NCBI RefSeq assembly: GCF_900636825.1
Contig: NZ_LR134318.1
Location: 3,381,501-3,445,500 of the forward strand
DNA length: 64,000 nt
Source of the DNA: Pseudomonas fluorescens
GTDB lineage: Bacteria; Pseudomonadota; Gammaproteobacteria; Pseudomonadales; Pseudomonadaceae
Direction: 5' to 3'
A model generated the notes under the pieces. It did not search any database. It was not told where the DNA came from and saw only the letters and a program-made list of their open reading frames with translations. The translations under genes were made by a program, and so were the position numbers. Below, in pieces: positions 16,696 to 24,847 of the stretch (the stretch's first letter is position 1; each line of letters begins with the position of its first letter).

Positions 16696-18105
16696 ATGCT
16701 TGAACTCAAACGACAACCGTTTGCCGGACGCTTGGTCATGATAGGATATGGCAGCATCGGTCGCGGCGTGCTGCCGCTGCTGTTGCGCCACATCGATCTG
16801 GAGCCTTCGCGTATTTTGTTGATATGCCCCTCCGACGCGGCATTCGAAGCGCATCAGCAATTCGCCGTTCAAGTCGAGCAACAAGCGCTGACTGAAGACA
16901 ACTTTCATGCGTGTCTGGAGCCCCGGCTGAACGCCGGCGATTTTCTCCTCAACCTTTCCGTGCAAGTGTCGAGTCAGGCGCTGCTCGCCTTTTGCCAGGC
17001 ACGCGGTGCTCTGTATCTCGATACCTGCACCGAGCCATGGCCCGGCGGCTACGACAGCGACAGGCAGACGCCACAAGCGTGCACCAATTACGCGTTGCGC
17101 CATGGCATTCTGGCTCTGCGCGGCAGCCGCGATACGGCTACTTCAATACTCACCCACGGCGCAAATCCGGGGCTGGTTTCGCATCTGGTAAAGCATGCTC
17201 TCGAGAATCTGGCGGTCGATCTCGGTCACGCTCAGCCGGCCTGCGCAAGCCGCGAAGATTGGGCACAACTGGCGCAAACGCTGGGCATCAAAGCGATCCA
17301 CATTGCCGAATACGACTCTCAGTTCAGCAGCCTGCGCAAGCAGCCCGGAGAGTTCGTCAACACCTGGTCAGTGGACGGGTTTATCGCCGAAGCCTGCCAA
17401 CCTGCGGAACTGGGTTGGGGCACGCATGAGTCGGCGTTGCCGGCCGATGCCCGACGCCATCCGACAGGCAGTCAAGCGGCAATCTATCTGCAACGACCCG
17501 GCGCGGCGACACAGGTGCACACCTGGACGCCCGGCACCGGCGCGACCCTGGGTTTTTTGGTTACCCACAGCGAATCCATTTCGATTGCTGAATACCTCAC
17601 ACTCGGCGAAGGCGCGCATCCGCACTATCGCCCCACCGTGCATTACGCCTATCGCCCCTGCGATGATGCGCTGTTGTCCCTGCATGAACTGGCTGCACGG
17701 CACTGGCAGGCGCAGCCGCGTCAGCGTTTGCTTGACGACGACATCGTCGGAGGCCGTGACGAACTCGGTGTGCTGTTGATGGGGCACGCGAAGAACGCTT
17801 ATTGGTACGGTTCGACGCTGACCATCGAAGAGGCGCGATCACTGTGCCCGCACAACAGCGCAACTTCATTGCAGGTCACGGCGGCGGTGATGGCCGGGGT
17901 CATCTGGGCAATGAAAAATCCCCGGCGCGGGATTCTGGAACCCGACGAATTGCCCCACCGCGAGATCTTGCAAATGTGCGATCCCTATCTGGGTGAACTG
18001 CGCGGTTTCTACACCGATTGGACGCCGCTCGGCTCAACCAGCGAAGACACAGACAACGCGACGGGCGACGACCCGTGGCAATTTCGCCATGTCCGCTTCG
18101 GTTGA
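16696..18105 (+). CDS. hss: Homospermidine synthase
   Basis: This 469-residue enzyme joins two putrescine units (or putrescine plus spermidine) in an NAD-dependent reaction to give sym-homospermidine, with loss of ammonia or diaminopropane. The N-terminal Rossmann motif VMIGYGSIGRGVLPLLLRH and the family blocks YLDTCTEPWPGGY, ILTHGANPGLVSH and VGGRDELGVLLMGH are present, and the length fits bacterial Hss (about 470-480). I started at the ATG with GGGAGA upstream, discarding 57 in-frame codons that read into intergenic sequence. It is probably a single-gene unit, perhaps with the small gene downstream. It implies a polyamine profile beyond putrescine and spermidine. Confidence 0.88.
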   Translation: MLELKRQPFAGRLVMIGYGSIGRGVLPLLLRHIDLEPSRILLICPSDAAFEAHQQFAVQVEQQALTEDNFHACLEPRLNAGDFLLNLSVQVSSQALLAFCQARGALYLDTCTEPWPGGYDSDRQTPQACTNYALRHGILALRGSRDTATSILTHGANPGLVSHLVKHALENLAVDLGHAQPACASREDWAQLAQTLGIKAIHIAEYDSQFSSLRKQPGEFVNTWSVDGFIAEACQPAELGWGTHESALPADARRHPTGSQAAIYLQRPGAATQVHTWTPGTGATLGFLVTHSESISIAEYLTLGEGAHPHYRPTVHYAYRPCDDALLSLHELAARHWQAQPRQRLLDDDIVGGRDELGVLLMGHAKNAYWYGSTLTIEEARSLCPHNSATSLQVTAAVMAGVIWAMKNPRRGILEPDELPHREILQMCDPYLGELRGFYTDWTPLGSTSEDTDNATGDDPWQFRHVRFG

Positions 18106-18190
18106 GCAGCAGTGCCGGGCGGCGTAACCTGCCGGACATCGACACAATGTTTGCCCGCCCGCCCAACGGCAATCCTGAACAGGTTCATGA

Positions 18191-18400
18191 ATGTCCAACA
18201 AACCCCCAACTGCCAGAGAATCCGCCAGCGCCGCCGAGATCGAGCGATCGATCCAGGCGCTGAACAAAATGGCCGAGCGGCTCTGGGGCGAAGGTCGCGA
18301 AGCCGAGGCCAAGGCGCTGCTCGATGCACTGGATGCGTTGAACCGTGCGCTCGATCGCATTCGCATCGGCGAAAGTCGCCGCGTAGTCACGCTCCACTGA
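18191..18400 (+). CDS. Small helical hypothetical protein
   Basis: This is a 69-residue, Ala/Glu/Arg-rich, almost wholly helical protein with heptad-like spacing (AEIERSIQALNKMAERLWGE, then ALDRIRIGES), perhaps a short coiled coil. I do not recognise it. It lies 85 bases after the homospermidine synthase gene in the same orientation. The ribosome site is only moderate. Confidence 0.5.
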   Translation: MSNKPPTARESASAAEIERSIQALNKMAERLWGEGREAEAKALLDALDALNRALDRIRIGESRRVVTLH

Positions 18401-18440
18401 TGTGTCTTGCACCCTGACGGTTACGGACTCGATTCAAACC

Positions 18441-18512
18441 CCTGTAGGAGCTGCGGCACGCTGCGATCTTTTGATCTTATGCTCCAAAATCAACAGACCG
18501 CAGCGCCTACGG
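18441..18512. repeat. REP element pair
   Basis: Two inverted REP units (gtaggagctgcggcacg and cagcgcctacgg) flank a short spacer with the gatcttttgatc core typical of Pseudomonas. The right unit supplies the stop codon of the epimerase gene. Such pairs act as transcript-stabilising or terminating hairpins. Confidence 0.8.
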
Positions 18513-19481
18513 CTTATAAAACTCCCGATGCCAGTCCACGAACGCCCTCACCCCCTGCTCGATCGGCACGCTCGGACTAAAGCCGATGCATGCAGACAGC
18601 GCTGAAACGTCCGCCCATGTCTTGACCACGTCACCTTCCTGCATGGGCAGAAAATGCCGTCGGGCCTTGATGCCCAGTGCTTTCTCCAGACACTCGACAA
18701 ACGTCAGCAGCGCAACAGGACTGCCGCGGCCGATGTTGAACAAACGGTGGCTGCCGCGCTCGCCGTTCGGCGCTGGCGGTTGATCGCGCAACCGCCAGAT
18801 GGCTTCGACGATGTCGTCGATATAGGTGAAATCCCGCGACATTTCGCCTTGGTTGTAGAGCTCCACGGGACGGCCCGCGAGGATCGCGGCGGTGAATTTG
18901 AAAAGGGCCATATCAGGTCGCCCCCACGGCCCATACACGGTGAAAAAACGCAGGCCCGTTGCGCGCAGTCCGTAGAGGTGGCAATAGCTGTGCGCAAGCA
19001 GTTCGTTCGCCCGTTTGGTCGCCGCGTACAGCGATACCGGTTGTTCGACCGGATGCTTTTCGCTAAACGGCATGATGCTGTTGGCGCCGTAAACCGAACT
19101 GCTCGATGCATAAATCAAATGACTGGGCGGGTACGCTCGGCAGGCCTCGAGAATGTTCATGAAACCGACCAGATTCGACTGTACATACGCGTCGGGGTTA
19201 TCAAGGGAATAGCGTACGCCGGCTTGTGCTGCCAGATGCACGACCTGTTCGAAACGACAGCGTTCGAACAACGCCATGAGTGGCTGTTTATCGGCAATAT
19301 CCAACGGAAAAAAGCGAAAATGCCCGAGCTTTTGCAAGTTGTGCAGGCGCGCCTGTTTGAGCGCAACGTCGTAATAATGATTGAGGTTGTCGATGCCAAC
19401 GACATCCAGGCCGGCGGCGCATAAACGTCGGACGGTGTGATAGCCGATGAAGCCTGCAGCGCCAGTTACCAGCACGACCAT
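18507..19481 (-). CDS. UDP-glucuronate 4-epimerase-type NAD-dependent epimerase
   Basis: This 324-residue extended SDR has the NAD motif TGAAGFIG at its start, the catalytic YAATK motif (SLYAATKRANELLAHSY) and the FTVYGPWGRPDMALFKFT block typical of CapI/UDP-GlcA 4-epimerases. The expected reaction is UDP-glucuronate to UDP-galacturonate. It is divergent from the exopolysaccharide operon that encodes UDP-glucose dehydrogenase, so it would consume that product to add galacturonate to the polymer. I used the internal ATG before VVLVTGAAG, since the earlier in-frame start would add 12 unnatural residues. UDP-GlcNAc 4-epimerase activity is a possible alternative. Confidence 0.83.
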   Translation of the reverse strand: MVVLVTGAAGFIGYHTVRRLCAAGLDVVGIDNLNHYYDVALKQARLHNLQKLGHFRFFPLDIADKQPLMALFERCRFEQVVHLAAQAGVRYSLDNPDAYVQSNLVGFMNILEACRAYPPSHLIYASSSSVYGANSIMPFSEKHPVEQPVSLYAATKRANELLAHSYCHLYGLRATGLRFFTVYGPWGRPDMALFKFTAAILAGRPVELYNQGEMSRDFTYIDDIVEAIWRLRDQPPAPNGERGSHRLFNIGRGSPVALLTFVECLEKALGIKARRHFLPMQEGDVVKTWADVSALSACIGFSPSVPIEQGVRAFVDWHREFYKP

Positions 19482-20192
19482 GGACGAGACCTCAATCAAC
19501 AGGATGCCAATCTTCACGCAGTCGAACGCCCGAATACTGGCCGAACATCGACTTTATGACAACTAATCAAAAAGTTATTTAATTATGCTTACGAGTGATA
19601 GCGAAACCTTCACAATCGTGCGAACGAAGTTCCGGCGACCGACCAAGCCGCTCAAATGCAACTAATTTGACATCATACAAAGCCAACTAACGAAGGCGAC
19701 CGCAAAACGTAAAAATAGTTTAAAAAATCAGACGAAACTGATTAACCCAATAAAAACAGCAGATTGCGCACATGCTTTTTTGGAACTGGATAAAAGGTAC
19801 ACTTTTTGACTGTTATTATTTGACAGTTTTCGCGGACTGGCCGATAACTATCTCCTGCCCGGGGAACACCGCGCCGAATGAACTGTTGAAGTTCTTTTGC
19901 CAGTGGGCAGTTAATGAAACACCGTATTTTCCAGGTCGCATTGCGCACCGTGCGGTAGCTTTGTCTAAACGAAAGCCCGTCCACTCCTGACATTAAAACG
20001 ACGGCACTGATAATAATAACTCGCCCCAAGTGATTCATTATTGAAACACTTCTCTCTGCCAATAAAGACATTGATGCATCTGGCTCGGCCAATTTGCCTT
20101 GATCAGCTTACTACCTACTAGCCAGCACCTCGACCTGTGTCACGACATCGGCCGTGCTGCTTAAACGATCGCTATGTATGGAGTACTCCAGC
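19482..20192. promoter_or_regulatory. AT-rich leader/promoter region of the exopolysaccharide operon
   Basis: About 0.7 kb separates the divergent epimerase and the first operon gene, unusually long for this genome, and it is much more AT-rich than the flanks. It should hold promoters for both directions. Inside it are an ops-like element and, 60 bases before that, a weak five-base stem (gaact/agttc) followed by tttt, which could be an early pause or terminator. A 116-codon minus-strand frame crosses the region, but its composition does not look like coding sequence. Confidence 0.6.
19951..19969 (+). promoter_or_regulatory. ops/JUMPstart-like antitermination element
   Basis: The sequence tgcggtagctttgtctaaa resembles the E. 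coli ops core GGCGGTAGCGTG and the CTAAA that follows it in JUMPstart leaders; eight bases (gcggtagc) match without a gap. It lies on the sense strand about 240 bases before an RfaH/NusG-like gene that opens the operon. Recruitment of that protein here is inferred. Confidence 0.5.
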
Positions 20193-20732
20193 ATGCTAAC
20201 AGTTTGCCGCAATGGCTCTAACTGGTACTTATTGCAGTGCAAGCCCCGCCAGGATGAACGGGCACAACTCAACTTGCAGCAACAAAACTACATGACGTTT
20301 CGTCCACGGTTGATGAGCGAGAAAAGTGTCCGTGGCAAACGCCATCGCGTGCTTGAATCGCTGTTCCCCGGCTACGTCTTTATCCAGCTGAGCCGAGACG
20401 ACAATTGGTCGCCCATCCGCTCGACACGCGGTGTGAGTCGCATCGTCGAGTTCAATCACGTTCCCGCCATCGTCGACAATCAGGTGATTACGCATCTGCG
20501 CGAACGCACCCTGCAATCCATTGGCTTTCCTGCCGAGCATGCGCTGGAACCCGGTGAATCGTTGCAAATCGTCGAGGGCCCATTGTCCCCGCTTGAAGGT
20601 GTGTTCCTGTCCATGCACGGCGACGAGCGCGTCATGCTCCTTCTGCAATTTCTCAACCGGCAGCAGCACGTTTGCGTGCCGCTGAGACATCTCGAGCGTC
20701 AGCGGCCATCGTCCGAAAACCGCCCGGCCTGA
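20193..20732 (+). CDS. RfaH/NusG-family transcription antiterminator
   Basis: This 179-residue protein has the NusG N-terminal fold (NWYLLQCKPRQDERAQLNLQ, then FPGYVFIQLS near residue 65) followed by a diverged KOW-like tail (VEGPLSPLEGVFLSM). It resembles RfaH-type specialised paralogues, which ride RNA polymerase through long polysaccharide operons and suppress polarity. It is the first gene of a roughly 16 kb operon, preceded by an ops-like site, so it probably acts on its own operon in cis. I chose the ATG with GGAG nine bases upstream over GTG and ATG codons 13 and 5 codons earlier. Confidence 0.83.
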   Translation: MLTVCRNGSNWYLLQCKPRQDERAQLNLQQQNYMTFRPRLMSEKSVRGKRHRVLESLFPGYVFIQLSRDDNWSPIRSTRGVSRIVEFNHVPAIVDNQVITHLRERTLQSIGFPAEHALEPGESLQIVEGPLSPLEGVFLSMHGDERVMLLLQFLNRQQHVCVPLRHLERQRPSSENRPA

Positions 20733-20762
20733 CAACGACATTTCCTTTCAGGAACACCCACC

Positions 20763-21923
20763 ATGGCCCTGAAGTCTCGCTGTCCAGCCGCGTTATTCGT
20801 GGCTTGTTTATGTCCCGAAGCAGCCTGGAGCACCGACCCGCAAGCCATCAATGTCTATGGCTTCGGCTTCACCCCGACATTCGAGCTGTCGGAAAGCTAC
20901 GACGATAATTTCCGCGAAGTGGAGCACGACGTTGAGTCGACCATGGTCACTCGACTCGCCCCCGCCTTCGAGCTCAAGGCCGAAGATCGCAACAGCGCCA
21001 CGCGGGTGATCTGGGAACCGACGCGCTACATCTATCACAGCGCCTCCGACGCTTCGAACACCGCCCAACGCCTGCGCGCCGACAGCATCATGGAATTCAC
21101 CGACCGGCACCGTTTGAAGCTTGAAGCCGAAGCACGCAAATACGAGCGCACCACCTCGACCGCCGTCGATGGCATCAACGACAAGATCGAAAGCAAGCGC
21201 GTTGGCGGCGTCTACACCTTCGGCGCACGCAGCGCACAGAATCAGCTCGACTTCGGCGCCAGTTACGCGCAACTGCGCTACGACAATGCCGACGGCATCA
21301 ATGATGACAAGGAACGCAATACCAGCAACCTGAGCACCACCTGGTATCACCGTCTCGGCAGCAAGACCCGTGGCTTGCTCGAATATGACCACACCCGTTT
21401 CGACTATCTGCAATCCGACAGCCCGCGCAGCAGCCGCTCCGATGCCGTGCTCGCGGGTGCCGAATGGGACATGACGGCAAAAACCACCGGCAAGGTGCGC
21501 GTCGGTTACGAGCGCAAGAACTTCGATGAAAGCGGCGCCGATGACCTGAGCAATCCGACCTGGCAAATCGACCTGGCATGGAAACCACGCACCTATTCGA
21601 CCTTCACCTTTCTCGCCCGCCAGGCTCTGGCCGAGGGGGACGACGGCTCGGACGCGGTGAAAGCCACTTTCACCCAGATCGGTTGGCGCCATGGCTGGAC
21701 CGAACGCATCACCACCGTCGCCGAAGCCGGCATGGGCCATTACGTCTACGAAGGCCAGGACCGCAGCGACGATCTGCAGGATTACAAACTCGGCGTGATC
21801 TATGAAATGCGCCGCTGGCTCGATGTCGAACTCGCCTATCGCCACCGCGATAACGACTCCGACGCCGAGAACGAAAGCTTCACCCGCAATGTGTTCCAGA
21901 TCACTTTCGACGTCAGTCTGTAA
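20763..21923 (+). CDS. Outer-membrane beta-barrel, exopolysaccharide secretion
   Basis: This 386-residue protein has a signal peptide (AALFVACLCPEAAWS) and about sixteen amphipathic strands with alternating aromatic residues, ending in FQITFDVSL, a C-terminal aromatic/hydrophobic barrel signal. It fits the putative BBP2-type barrel family found in exopolysaccharide loci (EpsL-like). Its place between the antiterminator and the OPX exporter suggests that it forms the outer-membrane pore for the polymer. Direct evidence for pore function is lacking. Confidence 0.75.
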   Translation: MALKSRCPAALFVACLCPEAAWSTDPQAINVYGFGFTPTFELSESYDDNFREVEHDVESTMVTRLAPAFELKAEDRNSATRVIWEPTRYIYHSASDASNTAQRLRADSIMEFTDRHRLKLEAEARKYERTTSTAVDGINDKIESKRVGGVYTFGARSAQNQLDFGASYAQLRYDNADGINDDKERNTSNLSTTWYHRLGSKTRGLLEYDHTRFDYLQSDSPRSSRSDAVLAGAEWDMTAKTTGKVRVGYERKNFDESGADDLSNPTWQIDLAWKPRTYSTFTFLARQALAEGDDGSDAVKATFTQIGWRHGWTERITTVAEAGMGHYVYEGQDRSDDLQDYKLGVIYEMRRWLDVELAYRHRDNDSDAENESFTRNVFQITFDVSL

Positions 21924-21935
21924 GAGGGTTGGGCC

Positions 21936-22469
21936 ATGAACACGCGCCTGTTGTTGCTGTTATTGCTGCTGTGGATCACGCCTTCCATCGAAGCTGCAGA
22001 GCCGGCCACCGATTACCGGCTGGCCGCCGGCGATGTGTTGCGCATCACCGTATTCGGCGAGCCGGAGCTGAGTTTCAAGAAGATTCGCCTGAATGATGCC
22101 GGCACGTTTTCCTACCCCTTTCTCGGCGAAATCGTGGCCCGGGGCCTGACGCCCAACCAGGTTGAACAGAAGATCGTCGACGGCCTCAAGCAAGGCTATC
22201 TGGTCGATCCCAAAGTCAGCCTCAGCCAGATCGAGTACCGGCCGTTCTACATCAACGGCGAAGTGCAGAAGCCCGGCAGTTATCCATTCCAGCCCGGCCT
22301 GACCCTGGAAAAAGCCATTGCGCTGGGCGGCGGCCTGACCGAACGCGCCTCAATGAAACGCGTGACGATCCTGCGCGGCAGCGGCGGCCCACCGGTCACC
22401 GAGAACATCTCGCGCACCACCGTCATCGCCCCCGGCGACACCATTTCCATTGCACAAGGCTTTTTCTGA
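21936..22469 (+). CDS. Polysaccharide export protein (short OPX/Wza-like)
   Basis: This 177-residue periplasmic protein has a signal peptide and the Poly_export domain (YRLAAGDVLRITVFGEPELS) followed by one SLBB-type domain (FYINGEVQKPGSYPFQPGLT). It is less than half the length of Wza, has no lipobox cysteine and lacks the C-terminal helix that forms Wza's outer-membrane pore. Such short OPX proteins are thought to work with a separate barrel, and one is encoded just upstream. It starts 12 bases after the barrel gene and ends two bases before the co-polymerase. Confidence 0.88.
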   Translation: MNTRLLLLLLLLWITPSIEAAEPATDYRLAAGDVLRITVFGEPELSFKKIRLNDAGTFSYPFLGEIVARGLTPNQVEQKIVDGLKQGYLVDPKVSLSQIEYRPFYINGEVQKPGSYPFQPGLTLEKAIALGGGLTERASMKRVTILRGSGGPPVTENISRTTVIAPGDTISIAQGFF

Positions 22470-22471
22470 TC

Positions 22472-24784
22472 ATGGACAACAGCCCAAGCACCTACGTCGA
22501 ACGTCCGCTCCAGACGCATCAGGCACAACAGCCTGGTGACGAGTCGGATACCCTTGATTTGCTGCACCTGTGGCGTGTCGTCTGGTCCGCCAAATGGAAC
22601 ATCGCCTGGCTGGTATTGCTCAGTTGCGCCCTCGCCGTGGCCGCCCTTTCCTTCGTCACCCCGCAGTACGTCGGCAGCGCGACGTTGCTGATCAAGGACA
22701 AAACGCCGCCGGTGCTCAGTTTCCAGCAGGCTGCCGAGTCTGGCGGCGGTAGCACCACCACGGATTATTTGCAGACCCAGCAAGCGTTGCTGCAATCGCG
22801 CGATCTGGCGGAACGCGCGGTGCGCAAGCTCGGCTTGACCACAAACCCGCTGACCGACCCGCGACAGCAGCCCAAGAGCTGGTTCGCGCCACGCCAGTGG
22901 CTGGCCGAGCTCAATCACGGCCAATGGCTGCCGTGGCTTGATCTGCTGCCGCCGCCCAAGCCAGCACCGACCGAGGCGGATGTGTTCAACGACGTCACGC
23001 AGAACATCATGCTGCACACCAGCGTCAAATTCGTCGGCAAGAGCCAGTTGCTGGAAATTGAAGTCGAACTGCCCGACCCGGGCCTCGCCGCCGCTGTTGC
23101 CAACGCCCTCGCGCAAGGCTTTATCGACAGCCAACAAGACACCAGCCTGAAATCCTCGCAGAACAACACCAGTTGGATGAACACCCGGCTGGTCGAGTTG
23201 CGCGACAACCTGCGCGTTGCCGAGAACAAATTGCAGGCGTACCGCGAAGAACAGGGTCTGGTGGATGTCGACGGCGTCGCCACGATCAGCGCCAACGAAC
23301 TGCAAATGACCGGCAATCGCATGATCGATGCGCGGCGCGATCGTGCCGAGGCGGAGAGCCAGTTCCGCCAGGCGCAGGCCTTGAGCAATGGCGATATCAG
23401 TCGCCTGTCGAGCGTGCCGGCGGTGCTGAGCAACCCGTTGATTCAGCAATTCCAGGCCGATCTGGCCAAGGCGCAAGCCAAGGTCGAGGAATTGTCCGGG
23501 CGTTATGGGCCGAAACATCCGGCGCTGATATCCGCCCGTTCCGAACAGCGCACCGCCGCCAACAGCCTGCGCCTGCAAGTGCAGCAAGTGGTGGCCGGCA
23601 TCGAACGCCAATATCAACTGGCGATGGCCAGCGAAGATGCCTTGCGCAAATCCTTCAATACCAACAAGGCGCAGATTCAGGATATTTCGCGCAAGGAATT
23701 CCAGCTGCGTGAATACCAGCGCGAGGTCGACAGCACCCGTGCGCTGTATGAAACCTTCGTCACCCGCCTCAAGGAAACCGCCGCCACCTCTGACATGGAT
23801 TCAGCCAAGGCGCGCATCGTCGACCCGGCGATCATGCCGCTGGAAGCCAGCAAACCGCGCAAGAGCCTGATCGTGGCAATCGTCGCATTGGTCGCGGCGG
23901 TGGTTGGCGTGGCCCTCGCCTTCCTGTTCGACACCCTGAGCAACACCTTCAAAACCGATGACACCGTCGAAAGCCTGCTGAATGTGCCGTTGCTCAGCGT
24001 GGTGCCTTTGGTGGTGAAGAAAAGCCGCAGGCAGTTGGCGCGCCTGTTTGAAGACAACGACCACCCGCGGTTCTGCGAGACCATTCGCAATCTGCGCACC
24101 TGGCTGATGTTGCAGAGCAGCAAAGCACCGTCACAAGTGGTGCTGGTCACCTCGTCGGTATCTGGCGAAGGCAAAAGCACTATCGCCAACAACCTCGCCT
24201 GCTCGCTTGCTTCGCTGGAGCGCGTGTTGCTGATCGACGCCGACATGCGCCAGCCGACGCTGTCGCTGAACTTCGATTTCCCGGCGGAGAATCCCGGGCT
24301 GGCCAACCTGATGGCCGGCACCGCACGCCTCGAGGATTGCATTCGCACTGTCGGCAATCTCGACATGCTGCCGGCCGGCTGCCTGACGCCTTCGGCACTC
24401 GACCCGTTCGATACGCCACGCCTGCGTTCGGCAAGCGGCGCGCGCAGCGCGGTCGCGCCGGCGCAGGATTTGCTCAGTTCACCACGGCTGGGCCGCATGC
24501 TCGAGGCACTGAAGACTCGTTATCGGCACATCATTATCGACTCGCCGCCCGCTGAAATCGTCAGCGACGCGCTGCTGTTGGCCAAGCATTCGGACGCCGT
24601 GATCTACGTGGTCAAGGCGCAGAGCACCCCGGTCGGCCAGGTACGCAAAAGCATCGCCGTGCTGCAACAGAGCCACGCGCCCGTGTTTGGCGTAGTGCTC
24701 AACCAGGTCGATCTGCGCAAAGCACGCAAGTACGGCCACAGCCACTCCCGTTCCTTCTACGACTACGACTTCGCGCCGCGCTGA
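22472..24784 (+). CDS. Wzc-like polysaccharide co-polymerase / BY-kinase
   Basis: This 770-residue inner-membrane protein controls chain length and export. An N-terminal Wzz domain begins around residue 25 with the first membrane helix, a long periplasmic coiled-coil part runs to about residue 460, and a second membrane helix (LIVAIVALVAAVVGVALAFL) follows. The cytosolic bacterial tyrosine kinase has Walker A SGEGKSTIANNL near 567, Walker A' LLIDADMRQP near 590 and Walker B IIIDSPPAE near 690. The C-terminus is tyrosine-poor compared with Wzc (RSFYDYDFAPR), leaving only two clustered tyrosines as likely phosphosites. Confidence 0.9.
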   Translation: MDNSPSTYVERPLQTHQAQQPGDESDTLDLLHLWRVVWSAKWNIAWLVLLSCALAVAALSFVTPQYVGSATLLIKDKTPPVLSFQQAAESGGGSTTTDYLQTQQALLQSRDLAERAVRKLGLTTNPLTDPRQQPKSWFAPRQWLAELNHGQWLPWLDLLPPPKPAPTEADVFNDVTQNIMLHTSVKFVGKSQLLEIEVELPDPGLAAAVANALAQGFIDSQQDTSLKSSQNNTSWMNTRLVELRDNLRVAENKLQAYREEQGLVDVDGVATISANELQMTGNRMIDARRDRAEAESQFRQAQALSNGDISRLSSVPAVLSNPLIQQFQADLAKAQAKVEELSGRYGPKHPALISARSEQRTAANSLRLQVQQVVAGIERQYQLAMASEDALRKSFNTNKAQIQDISRKEFQLREYQREVDSTRALYETFVTRLKETAATSDMDSAKARIVDPAIMPLEASKPRKSLIVAIVALVAAVVGVALAFLFDTLSNTFKTDDTVESLLNVPLLSVVPLVVKKSRRQLARLFEDNDHPRFCETIRNLRTWLMLQSSKAPSQVVLVTSSVSGEGKSTIANNLACSLASLERVLLIDADMRQPTLSLNFDFPAENPGLANLMAGTARLEDCIRTVGNLDMLPAGCLTPSALDPFDTPRLRSASGARSAVAPAQDLLSSPRLGRMLEALKTRYRHIIIDSPPAEIVSDALLLAKHSDAVIYVVKAQSTPVGQVRKSIAVLQQSHAPVFGVVLNQVDLRKARKYGHSHSRSFYDYDFAPR

Positions 24785-24847
24785 ACCTCAGGGCTGTGCC
24801 GCCCGCCAATCTTCCCTTCTTTGCTCGTCGACTCGGAGATCGCGCCG

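Noticed and set aside
19742..20092. A 116-codon minus-strand frame in the exopolysaccharide leader
   Set aside because: It has no ribosome site, lies in AT-rich non-coding sequence, runs antisense to the ops-like element, and its translation shows no domain character.
20808..21845. A 345-codon frame antisense to the outer-membrane barrel gene
   Set aside because: It is the mirror of GC-rich codon use; its product is a low-complexity Ala/Gly/Val/Asp string, while the sense frame has a signal peptide and barrel pattern.
22280..23617. A 445-codon frame antisense to the OPX and Wzc-like genes
   Set aside because: It spans two well-supported genes in the opposite direction and has no recognisable motif.
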